Source of the DNA: Isoetes taiwanensis | Lineage: Eukaryota > Streptophyta > Lycopodiopsida > Isoetales > Isoetaceae | Reading direction: 5' to 3' | Assembly (NCBI GenBank): GCA_021234155.1 | Contig: JAJEKV010000005.1 | Span: 2,535,442 to 2,599,441, forward strand | DNA length: 64,000 nucleotides | Shown: positions 23,018-35,405 of the stretch, piece by piece | Numbering within the stretch: position 1 is the stretch's first letter | Layout of the letters: every line of letters starts with the position of its first letter | The notes under the pieces: model-generated | Database searches by the model: none | What the model saw: the letters and a program-made list of their open reading frames with translations, nothing else | What the model was told of the DNA's origin: nothing | Made by a program: the position numbers and the translations under genes

Positions 23018-24333
23018 TCAAAAATTGAGAACAAGATATTCAGAAATGGACTTTCTTAATTCTTCTCCTAAAACCACAAATTCAGCCTCTTCAAGAGGAC
23101 CCTCTGCTGTTGCTGCTGCTATATGCGGACCTCCAACTATGTTTTGAGCATGTCTAGCCAACCTTTCGGCCTCAAGTTCTTCTAGTTCTGCATTCACATC
23201 TGCTTCACCTATATCAATGAGAACATTATGCAGTATACAACATGCATGCGCGGTAATATTGGCATATATTGGTTTCATTTTCATCTTCCTATCCAAAATC
23301 TTAAACTTTCCTTTCAATAGACCAAAGGATTGCTCAATAAACACACGAGCCTTTCCGAGCTCTTTGTTGAATTCCCGTTCAACAACCGTATGCACTCGTC
23401 CTACCTTGTCAAGAAAAGAGACGAGAAGCCATGGGCTGCATGTATATCCCTTATCAGCCAACAAAATGGGTTTCACTTGTAGACCAAAATTGATGGTAAC
23501 TACTGGTTCTTGCATAATTTCACAGTTTTGAATCCTTTGACGAATGCATGAGTTCTTCCAAACCCTTGAGTCATGAACACTTCCAGGATATCCAATGTTA
23601 ACATCAAGAAATCTGCGGTTACTATCACAAACAGCTTGTAAAATTATGCTAAATCTTTGTTTTCTATCATAATAATCTGCCCCGGTTGGGCCTGTAGGTT
23701 GCAAGATCTCCAAATGTGTACAATCAAGAGTCCCACAAACATTAGGAATCTTAGAAACAAGAGCAAATACATTGATAATTTGCTGCATACCCTCGCCAAC
23801 TGGAAATCTGATTACATCATTGAAGTTAGAGCAGACTGCTCTACAAGTTTCTACAAAAATTTTATGGGCGGACTTGACACCTATCCCAAACTTCTCCGAA
23901 AGAACCAAAAAGTCAACACCTCTAAAAAGCTTATAGAATGTACATCCAACTCTAATGTGGATTTGAACAAAGATCCACGAAAGTTGGTATTACATTCAAC
24001 ATCGTGTTCCAACCTTGCACATAACCAAAAAAATGTATCTTTCTTCATCCGAAAGTTTTGTTTCCACCTTGAATCATCGTAGTAACCCAACATGAACTTG
24101 TCAAACCAAGTGAAGCTCCTTGGTTTGACCCACCATCTACCTTCTAATGACAACAACTCTTGTTCTACAAGCAAGTTTAGATCTTGGACATGTTGTTGAA
24201 CTAACTGCAGGTCTTCCTCTTCATTATCTTCCATCATAGCATTTAAATTTGCATCTGAAAACATTTGTTGGCCCCTAAAAATCATTGGCAAAGTCTGCCC
24301 TGCTAACATCAAAGTTGTCTCCTCTAAACTCAT
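23018..24333 (-). pseudogene. PIF/Harbinger DDE transposase (DDE_Tnp_4 family), one frameshift
   Basis: This is the nuclease that cuts and joins the transposon ends. The ATG at 24333 starts an acidic N-terminus followed by the helical region WKQNFRMKKDTFFWLCARLE, then NFRGSLF. Near 23945-23960 a one-base shift moves the frame to GCTFYKLFRGVDFLVLSEKFGIGVKSAH (two short stretches of that frame). The catalytic domain has all three acidic residues: GTLDCTH (D), PGSVHDSRVW (D) and ARVFIEQSFGLLKGKF (E), plus ADKGYTCSPWL. It ends at 23018. Repaired length would be about 438 residues, normal for the family. A single indel is the only visible lesion, so the element may have been active fairly recently; a sequencing error is possible. 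Confidence 0.92.
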
Positions 24334-24507
24334 TATTCTAACTACTGATCAGTGGAATTACTAGCCTTTTTAGTTTTTTCCAAGCCAGATAAGCTCTAAC
24401 CTACTCTCCTGCAACCTTCTTAGATCCTACTGAGAACCTGCAAGAAAGACATCCAAAACTTAGAACTCAAAGTAAATCTAGAATTTGAGAACAAAAGTTA
24501 TAAAACA

Positions 24508-25454
24508 TTATTCACCATCACTTGAGAAGCTGCGTGCAATTTTACGCCATGCATTTGCAATAGTTTTGAAATTCCTATTGAAATCCCTTTGCTGCTGCAA
24601 CTTTTCCTGCTCTATTTCCAACAATGCTTGAGTTCGTTCCCTTCTCTCTTCCTTTGCATTCTTTATGGCCTCTACCAAATTCTTATTTGCCTCTAATATG
24701 GTGGCAGCCAAGTTATTTCCAATGGTTTTCCTCCTTTTTCCGGATGAACCTATCTCACCTTTGCCTTGTGGATGGTGCGCAACAATTTGATCCGGTTGCA
24801 ATGTGTTTACCCTGCTTGTGTCAACTATGTTAGGTGGGTTCACATTGGGTCTTGATGATTGAAATGAATCCATGGCATCAAATATGCTACGATGGAAATT
24901 TGGCAACTTTTTTTGCTTTCTTTCATCACTCGAAAGAGAGAAAAAATCTGGATTTCCAGTTTGTTTCTGAAAATCTTTCACACTCTTGTATTCCCCAATC
25001 AGATTCTCCCATTTGGTCCTACAACCTTCTCCATCTCTATCCTTGTAACCGTGCTTCTGCATTTCCTCCGCTATCTTTGTCCATTTCAAATTTGCATACT
25101 CCATCTTCTCCCTTGTATTTTTGTGCTCATAAATCAGCCACTCCTTCTTTTTCAAATCCACAAGCAAGAGTGCCTCATCAAGATTCCAATTTCTTGATCG
25201 TTTTCGCTCGGCTTTCGAGGATGGACCAGCCACATCAATCTCAAATTCAACTTCTTGCTCTTCACCAATGGCTTGCTGTTGGTTAAAACTTCTCTATCAA
25301 TACTATAACTAGAATAGAGATCTATACATCAAATAATTAAGAATAAAAAATGAAATACCGTTGTTTCATGTAGATCAATTTGCTCTTGCTCTTTTTGCTC
25401 TTTATGCACGTCAAATTGCTCTTGCCCAGAGGATTCCGATTCAATTTGCACAAC
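24508..25454 (-). CDS. Myb/SANT-like DNA-binding protein of PIF/Harbinger element
   Basis: This is the second protein of PIF/Harbinger transposons, which helps the transposase reach DNA and the nucleus. The main exon (25293-24508) encodes a Lys/Arg-rich nuclear-localisation-like stretch (KAERKRSRNW) and a trihelix/SANT-type domain with the spaced tryptophans NWNLDEALLLVDLKKKEW, LKWTKIAEEMQKHGY and CRTKWENLIGEYK. A Gln/Glu-rich coiled-coil tail follows (ALLEIEQEKLQQQRDFNRNF), ending SSDGE. I infer a 65-nt intron (25358-25294, GT...AG) joining in phase to an upstream exon 25454-25359 coding a Gln/Glu-rich segment (EQKEQEQIDLHETT). That exon is preceded by another acceptor-like CATAG, so the true start lies further right and was not located. 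No disabling mutation is seen in the main exon. Confidence 0.8.
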
Positions 25455-26012
25455 CTATGAAATGGAGAGCAGTTTTAAGACTGATACAAAACGATATGAA
25501 TGGTAGCAAATACGATTGGATGAAGAAAGAAGGACTAATATAAAAGATAACAAATTCAATTGCATCATGTAAAATGTAAAGCTTACTGCTGCTTTTGATG
25601 AATTACGGCTTCTCAGCCTGCCCGAGCAGCCACGAGCTCCTCAACCCCGATCATGTTTCTTTCGTCGGCCCATTCTTTTTCTAAAAAATCGTTCTCTTCT
25701 TTAACCTAACCGTTTCATTCATTCTTCCTTTTCTCATTATACCATTAAGTTAATACTTAACCAAAATAAAAAAAGTTAAGTGGACCTATTATAGGTCCAT
25801 TAACTTTTCCCTTAATTTAATTTAAAAAAAAAAGCGCCGGTTAAAATTTTAACATAACCATCTTCACTGGGAAAGTCAATCTTGGTAAGTTAGTCGCAGT
25901 TAAAAATTAACCAAAGTTGACTTAACTAATGATAACCTAAGTGTCGGTGTGAAAGCAAGTTCCAGTTAATTAGCCTATTTAACCTAACCTAACGGCGAGT
26001 GGGAAATGACCC

Positions 26013-27289
26013 ATATTGCTGCATATGGAAAAGATGATTCACAAATGAGCAAATGTGGATTGATGAAATGGACAGGAAATAAAATTGCCAGAGTTTAAGT
26101 TGTAATCCTCAGTGCTTCTGAAGCAAGAGAGGGTTGAAGTTATAATCCTCAGCACTGAGGCAAGGGAAGATTTTATGTTTGTTTCTGCCTTTCTTCAGTC
26201 GTCACCTCTAGCTTTAAACAAAGAGTTAAGAATTTTTTCTTTTAATCAAAAAGTGTACCTTCTTGATGGACCAATCTGAGCTAAAGAAATTTGCTTCCAT
26301 GTTAACTATCTGGCACTAGGCAGGGCCCTCGAAAATCAATTGAAGATGGATAACTAAACATCCTCCTTTGGTAAGAGAAACCAGGAAAATAAATTCATAT
26401 ACACATGTATCTGATTGCATAGATGGAAAAGGACTATATAAAGATCAATGGAAGAGAAAAATAGCCCTCTATCTTGGACGCTTTGAAGCCTACATCTCTA
26501 TGAATTTCTACACTGGCTTTTAGAATCACTTCAGAACCACAGAGTCTGTCAAGAGCAAAATACTAGCTTCTCAATATTTCGTTGCACTACTGTAGCGCTT
26601 GCATTCTGCAATAGGCATATAGAGCATAACATTGTCTGCAATCATCCCACACGCCATCGCAATCCAAAAATATATTTGAGGCAAAAAAAAATTGGTCCAA
26701 AAAGGAAGAAGGAAGCTACATCTTTTGTTACCTAAGTTGCTGCCTTGCCAGATAATTCCTTGGTTGTTCAAAGTTTGAATACCTAGAATCAGGAAGATCA
26801 ATTAGAGCCCCTCTTATAGTCTTCAATGCAGAATCATCCCGAATCATTAGGGTTTTATGCCCACAAACATATTTCTAACCTACCGATGCAAAATGTACCT
26901 GGCACTTGGAGGAGTCTTTGGCGCTCACGAGAAGAAGCGGTAACAAAGGAAGCTCACTTGATCTAAACCTCTAGCCGATTAATATCCAATGTGCCTCCTT
27001 CCCGTATCTCTAAAGATTTGTGTCCAAACTTGGCCAAGAGGAACTCTAACGTTAGAGCACCTTTCAGGGCAGCTCCTCCTGCCAGGATCGGATGAGGCTT
27101 AACTGGAGCCGACAAAAAATGGAGCCAGTAGAACACAGAGCTGTAGCCCTCTTTTTTTGCCCCTTTCTTTTATCAATTCATGAAGCCATTCATGAAGCAG
27201 GAAACCAAACGTTAGAGTTTTCCTGGATTAGACACGTGCACCCCCTATAACGTTGATATGTGATTATATATGTTGTAATAACTGATATA
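26013..27289. other. Unassigned spacer
   Basis: No gene or element ends recognised over about 1.3 kb. It includes a short duplication around 'ttataatcctcag' near 26100-26150. Confidence 0.45.
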
Positions 27290-27317
27290 CTAGAAATGGT
27301 GCCCATCCTTGTTGGGC
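27290..27317 (-). mobile_element. Helitron 3' terminus (same family as 8300)
   Basis: On the minus strand GCCCAACAAGGATGGGC, seven bases and then CTAG, with T following, matches the layout and much of the sequence of the Helitron end at 8300-8327. The element body would extend to the right; I could not find its TC 5' end. Confidence 0.65.
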
Positions 27318-28474
27318 ATAAGTTGGAGCCTATAAATGTTTTGGGCTACAATGGAAAAGGTCGTGCCTAAAATATGCTCACTCTAAAATTCTTATTTTTA
27401 GCAGGCTTGCCTAACCTCCCTACAACAATTCCTGGAATTCTATTCTATCCACATGGAGTGCCACCTCATCTAAATTTATTTCAGGCCATGGGATCTATGA
27501 ATTTTCACATCGACGGTTGAGGAAATTTAGAAAACTCTGGGAAATTTCCTTCGAGATCTGACTATGGGCATGGAAAAGTTGACCCTGCAAGTCTAGTCGA
27601 GAAATAGAGCCAAGGCAGTATGAAACGGTCTACAGGGCAATGCGTTTCTTTTTTGTTGAACAAGTGGCTATCTGTTTGAGAGTAGCTTAGGTTCCTCATG
27701 TCCAGACAAAATCATGCGTGAGTTTATGCCCGAACAAGAGGCTCCTGAAAAATACTTCTTCAACACCTACTAGCATCAGTTTGTTTGAAATGAAGATATA
27801 TGATAGGCTCTTCGCAAGACCTCTATCTATTGCTTCTTTCAATGCATGTTTATATAAACTTGCCCATTCTGCAACTCAGATCAAGATGCTTATTTTTTTG
27901 TCGAATTAATTATGCCTAATAAAAGTGGTTATCTCCCTTCATTTCCGTAGGAATTTATTGAGTTCTTTCTTTTATGGCGCAGCTACAAATGAGGATATAA
28001 CTCATGGAAGAGCTCTACAGCAAGGTAGGAGGCTGAGCTACAGGTGAAAGATGATGACTCTCCATGGATTTGATGAATGTCCTGCAACTTGCTTGGGGAG
28101 CAAACAATCTGTCATGTTGCACTAGGTGTTTGAGGATATGTTTGCTTCTGAAATAAAAGTTCCTGCGTAGGGGGACATAGAATCGCTTCCATATGCAGTA
28201 GAAGCACATGCTCTAATTTTACTCTCCGATGGGACGGTCATCAAATTTCTTATGTTATCACCGATCCTGCATGCTTGAGTCATTACTTCAAAAATCTGCT
28301 AAAGACAACAAACATAACAGAAATAAGCATGAGAAAAATATATACACCCATCAGGAGAGTGCCCGAGGACATAACTGATCACGCCCATCCATGACCTCTT
28401 GAAAGTATGATCTCAGCCGTCGTACTGAGACCGTGCTCAACATCTCATAGAGGCTGGCCATACCTGACCACCAA

Positions 28475-30290
28475 CTAAGTGTAACATGCTTGGATTTGAT
28501 CATAAGCTAGACAGCTCTGAAGGGTGTGGCATTCATCTTCCACTGCTCCTACTTTGCAACGTTGACGAAGTCTGTCCTGGGCGGCTCCCCCAATCCATCT
28601 CCATGTTTCAATTCGGAGGCGGTGTGCCCCTATGCAAATTAAGGCAATGGATTTGCGCTTTTTCATGGGCAGATGGATGTGCAGGTATCTTTGTGAGTCG
28701 CAATCCAATATGGAGTTTATGTGGCGATGGTAATGTATTGTCTTGACCTGTTCAAGGGCACTGGCACATGTCAAAATCGACCTCCATTTGCACTTAGATG
28801 CACCTATGCTCCTACACATTTCTTCTAGCCAATAACTGGGCCTTCTTTTCTAGCCAGCAGATCTTTAAGCGTAGAGGCCCCATTGCCATAACGTAAGCCA
28901 AATTAGGGAGGCGAGCATCATCCACACTGTCCACCTTCTGGAAGTAGATGATGTGATGGTCAAGGGCCCTCCTCTAAAGAGGCAGGAAGTCTGTCTCTTG
29001 TGACAGTATTTGATATGACACTATGAACACCCCTATTTTCTGTAATTAAAAAAGCTTTCCGCACCTGCTCCAGACCTCAACCCGATATAAAATGACAGGC
29101 TCCACTAATACCCTAAATAGGTGCGACTGGTGGGCCCAATAATATAGCTCTGCCTTGTGGCTATTGTTCTGCGTGGCATATAATGCTTTCTAGCCTGCTG
29201 CCTCTCGGAGCCAGATGGAACTATCCCACTACATGGCAGATGGAAACTCGACTCCCAAATATTTGTAAGCGGGTACCACTTCCACATTTTGGCCCCGATA
29301 CGCGAGGGTGGGGGTCCTTGACTGTCATGGGGATGATATGAGGACCACGTTGGTCTTGGCCAAGTTACGGCATGTCAGTCACCTGGCAAAATTTGTCCAG
29401 GGCATCAATATGACACTACATGTCTGCTTGAGTATAAGCTAGGAGGTCCACATCATTAGCATATATCAACTGCCGAGTCATGTGGTGCAAAAGTTAAGCT
29501 ATGTCGCCTCCATTGGGAACAAGCCAACTCTCCAACTGATCAATGTACAGTCTAAACAATGTGGGAGAGAGAGGGCATCCCTAGCGGGCCCCAATACTAC
29601 TCTCCAATGGCTGGCTTGTCAGTTATAACTGGCCTGAGCATGCCTCATATAGTCTGTACACTGCATTCAACAGCTCCACAGGGACCCCCAGCTGTCGCAA
29701 CGTTACCCAAAGCTTTTCTCGAGGCACCGTGTCAAAAACCTTGGCGAAGTTTCCAAAGCAGCAATACAAGTCTTGCAGACAGTTCCTGCTGTCCTCAACC
29801 AAAGTCCGGAGTGTGAAGATGTGATCAATAGTTGAGTGCTACAGCATGAATCTCGCCTCATGAGGGCCCACATTTATGTTGCCTCTGTCCAATTCGTCAA
29901 TTGTAGCTTTGCAAACACTGAGGTGACTGTGATTGTGCGGTAGTTGGCTGTGCATTGCATGTCGCATGTCTTGTAGATGGGGACAATCCTACTAGTGGTC
30001 CATTGCATGGGAAAACCCTCCTGCAATGCCATGTTGAACATGGCAGTTCGTACCAATGATATAGACGCCCTGTCCATTGAGCAACTTTGCCTGCATACCA
30101 TCCAGGTTTGGCACGTTTCCATTGGCCAGACGCTACAAGCCCTGGTCTATATCCAGCATCGAACCTTGTTGTGGGGGTAACGCCGGTTGTGTACCCTTAG
30201 GGTCGTAGAGCTGCTGCAGATACTACCTCCACTGCTCGGCGGTGATGTTCCCTGTAGGCTGCACTGGCCTTCTGAGCTAGTGCTTTATTG
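28475..30290 (-). pseudogene. LINE (non-LTR retrotransposon) ORF2 reverse transcriptase, decayed
   Basis: Minus-strand blocks in several frames reconstruct the C-terminal half of a LINE ORF2. The order is PNLDG-type sequence near 30100, RT motif TSRIVPIYKTCDMQCTANYR (near 30000), the catalytic block IYANDVDLLAYT (YADD variant, near 29460), and the terminal Cys/His segment GAVEDECHTLQSCLAYDQIQA (near 28520). Many stops and frameshifts show it is old. The endonuclease half and poly(A) tail are not seen. Confidence 0.78.
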
Positions 30291-30804
30291 AGTTTGTATA
30301 TAGAGTTTGGAATTTGATGTTGAATGAGGGTGAGATAGCAAGTATGTAGATTGTTGCTAGAGCTAAGATATACTAGCTAAGCTTTCAAATATATCCTAGA
30401 GAACGGTTCCTCAGACGTACCTTTTGAGTAGAATAAAGCTTATGCATCTGCATTGCTTAACTGCAATGAATGCTCACCTTGTTAAAGATACTTCAATCAA
30501 ATATCTTGTACCTTGCCCTTATAACTTTATCAGATGGTTCATGTTATATCCCTTTAGCATGAAACAAAGTAACCAAGATGTTGGAGGATCACACTTAATT
30601 AAGTGTAAAACTAACTTCCTTCAAATATTACTGTAAATAAGCAGAAGTTTATCAAATTTTCAAGAATCTGAAATTGTGTCAAATAAATGGGAATTGATAA
30701 GATGTGTTTCTTCTTGTGCTATTGCCTACATCTTGCTTGCATAATTGTTGGTGTGTGGTCACATGATCCTACTTGTAAAACTTTATCCTCCTATCTATCT
30801 ATCT

Positions 30805-30839
<35 letters not shown>

Positions 30840-31330
30840 GCATCTATGCTTCTCATCTTGCTATCCTCTTTTTAGTGCTTCACGTACTTTATCCTCCCTG
30901 TTTTGTTATATGATTTTTTAGATTTTTGCCTTATTTGTCAAAGGCAACGATTGCATATGTTTCAAGAAGCAGACATTTTTGGTTAGTGGCTTCTTCATTG
31001 TGCTCAACAAAAGATTATCTAAGCTTATCATTCTCATCTCTAATCAATGATAAGCAAGTCATATGTTGGTAGACTTATTTATAATGTGCTTCTTATGCAT
31101 CAACAGGTGCTTGCTTAGCTGGGTCAACTTATCCACTAGGGTTTTATTCATGTCTTTGCATTGTGTGCTGTGCCTTTGTTTTTGTTAACAAGTAGAGCTT
31201 CGAATTCTTCAAAAAAAAAATTCTCCCACCTCTTCCATGGTGGGAGCCAATTGTCTTAATCCAGATTTTCTCCTTCAATGGAAATCAATGAAGCTAATCC
31301 CATCAAAATGCTAGTGGCCATTTCAAATTC
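30291..31330. other. Unassigned spacer around the microsatellite
   Basis: AT-rich DNA with no recognisable gene apart from the CTAT tract. Confidence 0.45.
30791..30839. repeat. (CTAT)n microsatellite
   Basis: About twelve CTAT units with one interruption (CTATTATCTAT). The open frame across it encodes only Leu/Ser/Ile/Tyr repeats and is not a gene. Confidence 0.95.
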
Positions 31331-32409
31331 TTATTCCATTCCAGCTTTTAGCCTAGGTTTTGATACCAATGTAACATCTTTTGACCTTGCAAAAGTAAGA
31401 TGACGCATCCAGCACTATACCTCCTTACCCTCGAAGCCTCAGGCCCCCGCTAGTGCAGATTGAGGCCCCAAGAGGAAGCCTGGGAACAAAATGACCAGAT
31501 CAGCTCTCCCTAGGCTGTTCCAGTTCTTTGCATTGATTGGATAAGGCTTGAATCATTACGCAGCCAGCTCGAAACGTTTGGCTTCAATCTGCATTTGGCT
31601 CAACCAATTACCTCATGCAACGTCGCCCCATACTAATGGGTTTATTTAGCCATAGATATATATTATTATTTAGTCACTGGCATTTTGGACTTATTGCTTA
31701 GTTTGCAAGGATACGATGACAAAAGTGCCACAGGCTTTACTCAAGGCTTTGAAAGGGGGTGAACTATTTCAAGGTGTCTCATTGGTCTTGTTGGAGGTAT
31801 TGAAGTGGAAGCTATTAGGGATTATATTAGGTGATGGCATGGCTTTCAAGGCTCTTCTCCATCCCCTTTAACTAGCATTATCCATTCCAGCTTCAAGCCT
31901 AGGTTTTGATACCAATATAACATCTTTTGGCCTTGCAAAAGTAAGACGACGCATCCAGCACTATACCTCCTTACCCTCGAAGCCTCAGGCCCCCATTAGT
32001 GCAGATTGAGGCTTCAAGAGGAAGCCTGGTAACAAAATGACCAGAGCAGCTCTCCTTGGGCTGTTCCAATTCTTTGCATTGATTGAATAAGGCTTGAATC
32101 ATTACGCAGCCAGCTCAAAACTTTTGGCTTCAATCTGCATTTGGCTCACAACCAATTACCTCATGCAATGTCGCCCCATATCAATGGGGTTATTTAGCCA
32201 TATCTTAGGATACATATCACTATACTATTATTCACTGGCATTTTGGACTTATTGCTTAGTTTGCAAGGATACGATGACAAAAGTGCCACAGGCTTTAATC
32301 AAGGCCTTGAACGGGGGTTAACTGTTTCAAGGTGTCTCATTGATCTTGTTGGAGGTGTCGAAGTGGAAGCTATTAAGGATTATGTTAGATGATCCCTTTA
32401 ACTAGCATT
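31331..32409 (-). repeat. Tandem duplication of a ~546-bp LTR-like unit
   Basis: Copies at 31331-31879 and 31881-32409 begin 'ttccattccagct' and end 'ccctttaactagcatt', about 90 percent identical by eye with one 30-bp deletion in the second. Each contains, in minus orientation, an LTR-end-like TGTTACATT (or TGTTATATT) followed by GGTATCAAAACC, resembling an LTR/primer-site junction. No retroelement coding is adjacent, so they may be remnants left by recombination. Confidence 0.75.
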
Positions 32410-33485
32410 GATGCATCCAAAAACAGAAATGGCAAGCTATTAATATCTTGATCCTTAAGTAGCTAACTTCTTCCTTGACCAATTTTTCATGAGGCTGTTG
32501 GAGTTTTATATTGAAATATTGCAGATAACATATGTATTCAAAACAGTAAGGTAGATGACATGATTTAGATGAGATGATATTATATTTTGAACAATTAGTT
32601 AAGAATCAGTAGAGCTTATTAATAGTTACTTCACTCATATTTCCATCACCACATTGGAATCTAAGTGTCCAATAAGCAGCGGAAAGTAAGTGTAGCGGGA
32701 AATGTCTAATGAACCCATAGAATGTAGAAAGATCTGAAATTGTTCAAGACATAGTCTTCCAGATAAAGCTAAACAGTTAAAAAAGTTTGTTTTCTTTAAG
32801 TTTGGACTGCAATGCAGGACGAGAATTGTAACGGGCCCATGGTAGACCGCTCGAGTATTCGATCCTTGAGTGTGCCTGTGGGGCGTTCCCAAGACACCGG
32901 CATAAATGGGTAGAAGCGACTACTTATAAACGTCTAGACGGTTTTGCCCAGTTGGTTAAGGGCATGTCGGTTAGGAACGTTACAAGAATGGGCACATGAC
33001 ATAATTTATGATGGGGAAAATGTGCTTGCTTTCATAATCAACATGCAAGGGACCTCATATCTGGATTAACTATACATAAAAAATGGAATGATCCGCAGAG
33101 GGCAAGGGGGTATAGTTTCTATACTTTAGTATCAAGGTGCTCTTCAGGGGAGTTGATGATCGTGCTCGTTAGTTGGTATGAAAGTTCTTTATTCTAGGTT
33201 TCACTTATGAAGAGAATGGGATGTGGAGAGGTACAGTAAGACCCAGTCCGTTGCGACGCTTTGGAGCGGTTGTTCATCAATTAGCCTTTGGTTTGGCTGA
33301 GGTGCCGAGACGAGACAATACGTGTGGGTCGGCCCTAGTAGCATGGCAGGGTGTGTTTAGGAGGATAGGTGCATTTGTGATCGGGTGTGCGTGGAAGAGT
33401 ATTAGAGCACATCTAGGGCACTATACTGGATTGAAGGATTGAATGAAATCTAATGTAGAGACATATAAGATGCACACAATGTTAA
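32410..33485. other. Unassigned spacer upstream of PLATZ gene
   Basis: No gene or repeat structure recognised. The promoter of the PLATZ gene probably lies in its right end; a TATATAT run occurs at about 33526-33532. Confidence 0.4.
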
Positions 33486-33956
33486 ATGTTAGAAGGTCAA
33501 GACTGGAGAGGAAAGCAAGGTAGGATATATATTTGTTTTGTTGCAATGCAAAATGTTAAAAGGAAACAAGTGGCGAGTAACGGAGTACACCAAAAGCCGC
33601 TTGTGCATTGCCCTTACCACCTTCTATTCTCAGCTCCCCATTCTTCTACTCCTCCAAATTTCTTCCCTTCTTCCCATTCCGGCGCCCCCTGCCCTGATCT
33701 TCGCCCAAAACAGCATTTTTCCATTTCTATCCTTGGCATTCTGCCCTGCATTGCTTCGATCCTCACCCCAATCGCCTTTCACCGCTTGATCTTCCTCAAA
33801 AATCCGCCCTTTCTGCCCCATTCTTACCAAAAAATTCCCAAATGCTGCTTCGTTTTCCTTCCGATCGGCTTTCTCGATTTGGGTTTTTTGATTCCGGTCC
33901 AATTCGAGGTGCCTGAGGTGGAATTCTGCATTGGGTGTTTGGATTTGAGGTCGGAG

Positions 33957-34772
33957 ATGGCGATCCAGAAACGGGAGGGGCCTGGTTGGCTGAAGCCCTT
34001 TCTTTCTGGGCGTTATTTCGCGCATTGCAGAGTTCATGCTTCTGGGAAAAATGAGCGGAATCATTTCTGCTTGGATTGCGAAGAAGGGCCCCTGTGCGCC
34101 AAAGGATTGCAGAAGCATGGCGATCATAGAACCCTCCAAGTCCGGCGAGCTTCCCACATGGACGCAGTTCGGATCTGCGACTCCCAGAAATTTCTCGACG
34201 TCTCCGGCATTCAGCCCTACACGATCAATGGGGCCAAAATAATTTTTCTGCTCAGTCGCCCCCAATCCAGAGCCTCCAAATCCGGCCCCTGCAGCTGTGA
34301 AATGTGCGGCAGAACCATCTCCGATCCGGTTAGATTCTGCTCCATCAGTTGCAAGCTTGCATGCGTGATTGCTAACATTGACGACACATCGCTTGATCCG
34401 ATCCATCCAGTTTGCGAAGAGCCGCCCAATTTCAATGCAGGTTTCGCAGATCGATGCAGCCCAAAAGAGAATTTTGCTTCGGTGTGTGACATTGAGGCGA
34501 AGAAGAGGGCCGAAATGCAGCAACCCAGTTCAAAAAAATCGAGGATTATCAGGGTTCAAATTGATCAGGAGGAGGATTCAAATAATCCGCCCTCTCCTGA
34601 TACACCCGGAGCTGCGAAAAATTGTTCAATCCAGGATCCCAAGAGCCCAGTTGGGCATTTGATTCTGGTGCAGCAATGCAGCCCGCAATGCCCCTCGACT
34701 CCGCATTGTGATGAATTTGCTGAATTCAGAGGCAAAAGGAAAGGAATTCCGCACAGGTCTCCTCTGTTCTGA
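33957..34772 (+). CDS. PLATZ-family zinc-dependent DNA-binding protein, intronless
   Basis: PLATZ proteins are plant-specific zinc-binding transcription regulators that bind A/T-rich DNA. The 271-residue frame starts at the ATG at 33957, chosen because GPGWLKPFLSGRYFAHC matches the usual PLATZ N-terminus; the frame stays open upstream to 33486 as leader. Visible ligands are C24, H27, C38 and C41 (CLDC), C47, H54 and H57, then VRRASHMDAVRI, a YTINGAKIIFLLSRPQ block, and C114, C117, C128, C132 (CEMCGR...RFCSISCKL). The expected second Cys of the LCxxC pair is Gly50 (LCAKG), so one zinc site may be weak. The tail contains KKSRIIRVQ and Pro/Ser-rich DNA-binding-like sequence. Most plant PLATZ genes have several introns; a single exon suggests a retrogene or intron loss. 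No frameshift or stop is seen, so it may be functional. Confidence 0.88.
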   Translation: MAIQKREGPGWLKPFLSGRYFAHCRVHASGKNERNHFCLDCEEGPLCAKGLQKHGDHRTLQVRRASHMDAVRICDSQKFLDVSGIQPYTINGAKIIFLLSRPQSRASKSGPCSCEMCGRTISDPVRFCSISCKLACVIANIDDTSLDPIHPVCEEPPNFNAGFADRCSPKENFASVCDIEAKKRAEMQQPSSKKSRIIRVQIDQEEDSNNPPSPDTPGAAKNCSIQDPKSPVGHLILVQQCSPQCPSTPHCDEFAEFRGKRKGIPHRSPLF

Positions 34773-35405
34773 TCGGGTTTTGAGTATCTGATCATTGATC
34801 CGGTTTTTGGTTCAGAATTTTGGATCAGAGACGTACTGCAGCAGAGCTTTTACATGCAAATGGCGGTGTCAGAGAAGAATTTTGGAGATGGACAAGAAGC
34901 TATTTGTCAGACGAATTTTTTGCATGTTGGCTTGGCAGATCCGTTATGGGATTCTACCTTGTAATCCCCTTCTTTAGTCTCAACTACATACTTAGTGTAT
35001 TGTATCTTCATCATACTATACATAACACAGAAAAATAATACAGCTTTCACTCCCTTTTTTGTGTACTTTGTAACAGGCCTTTTTAACAGTCCATAGTCTA
35101 CTCATTTTTGGTGTTTGTGGATGTTAAAATTCATTCTATCTAGAACATACTTATTTAGTAGTATTTTTTAATTTAATTATACTTGATTGTTGCTTAGATA
35201 GTATGGGCCATAATTTGTATTAGTAAAATATATACTTATTGCTTATAGTATCGGCCATAATTTGTAAGCACATTTAGTAGCATCACTGAGAGGAGGAAGG
35301 GTTGAAGATTTACCTTAAAAAACTCGGCTCAATTTGGATTGCAGTCTGCACGAAGCCAAAATTGCTAGTAACCATCAATTAGCCATATGGCGGTGAATTC
35401 GTTCG

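Larger units (their letters stand above)
20488..26012 (-). mobile_element. PIF/Harbinger DNA transposon (5.5 kb)
   Basis: Terminal inverted repeats begin GGGTCATTTCCCACTCGCC at 20488 and, inverted, at 26012, and continue into diverged GTTAAGTTAGGTTAA-type subterminal sequence. The flanking trinucleotides are TTA on the left and ATA on the right, close to but not a perfect TWA duplication. Inside, on the minus strand, lie the two genes expected of PIF/Harbinger: a Myb/SANT-like protein and a DDE transposase. The left 2.5 kb is non-coding and includes short repeats (22200-22440 and 22796-22866). Confidence 0.88.

Noticed and set aside
30687-30875. 62-codon open frame with SIYLSIYYLS
   Set aside because: Translation of the CTAT microsatellite.
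33630-34523. 297-codon minus-strand open frame
   Set aside because: Antisense shadow of the PLATZ gene.
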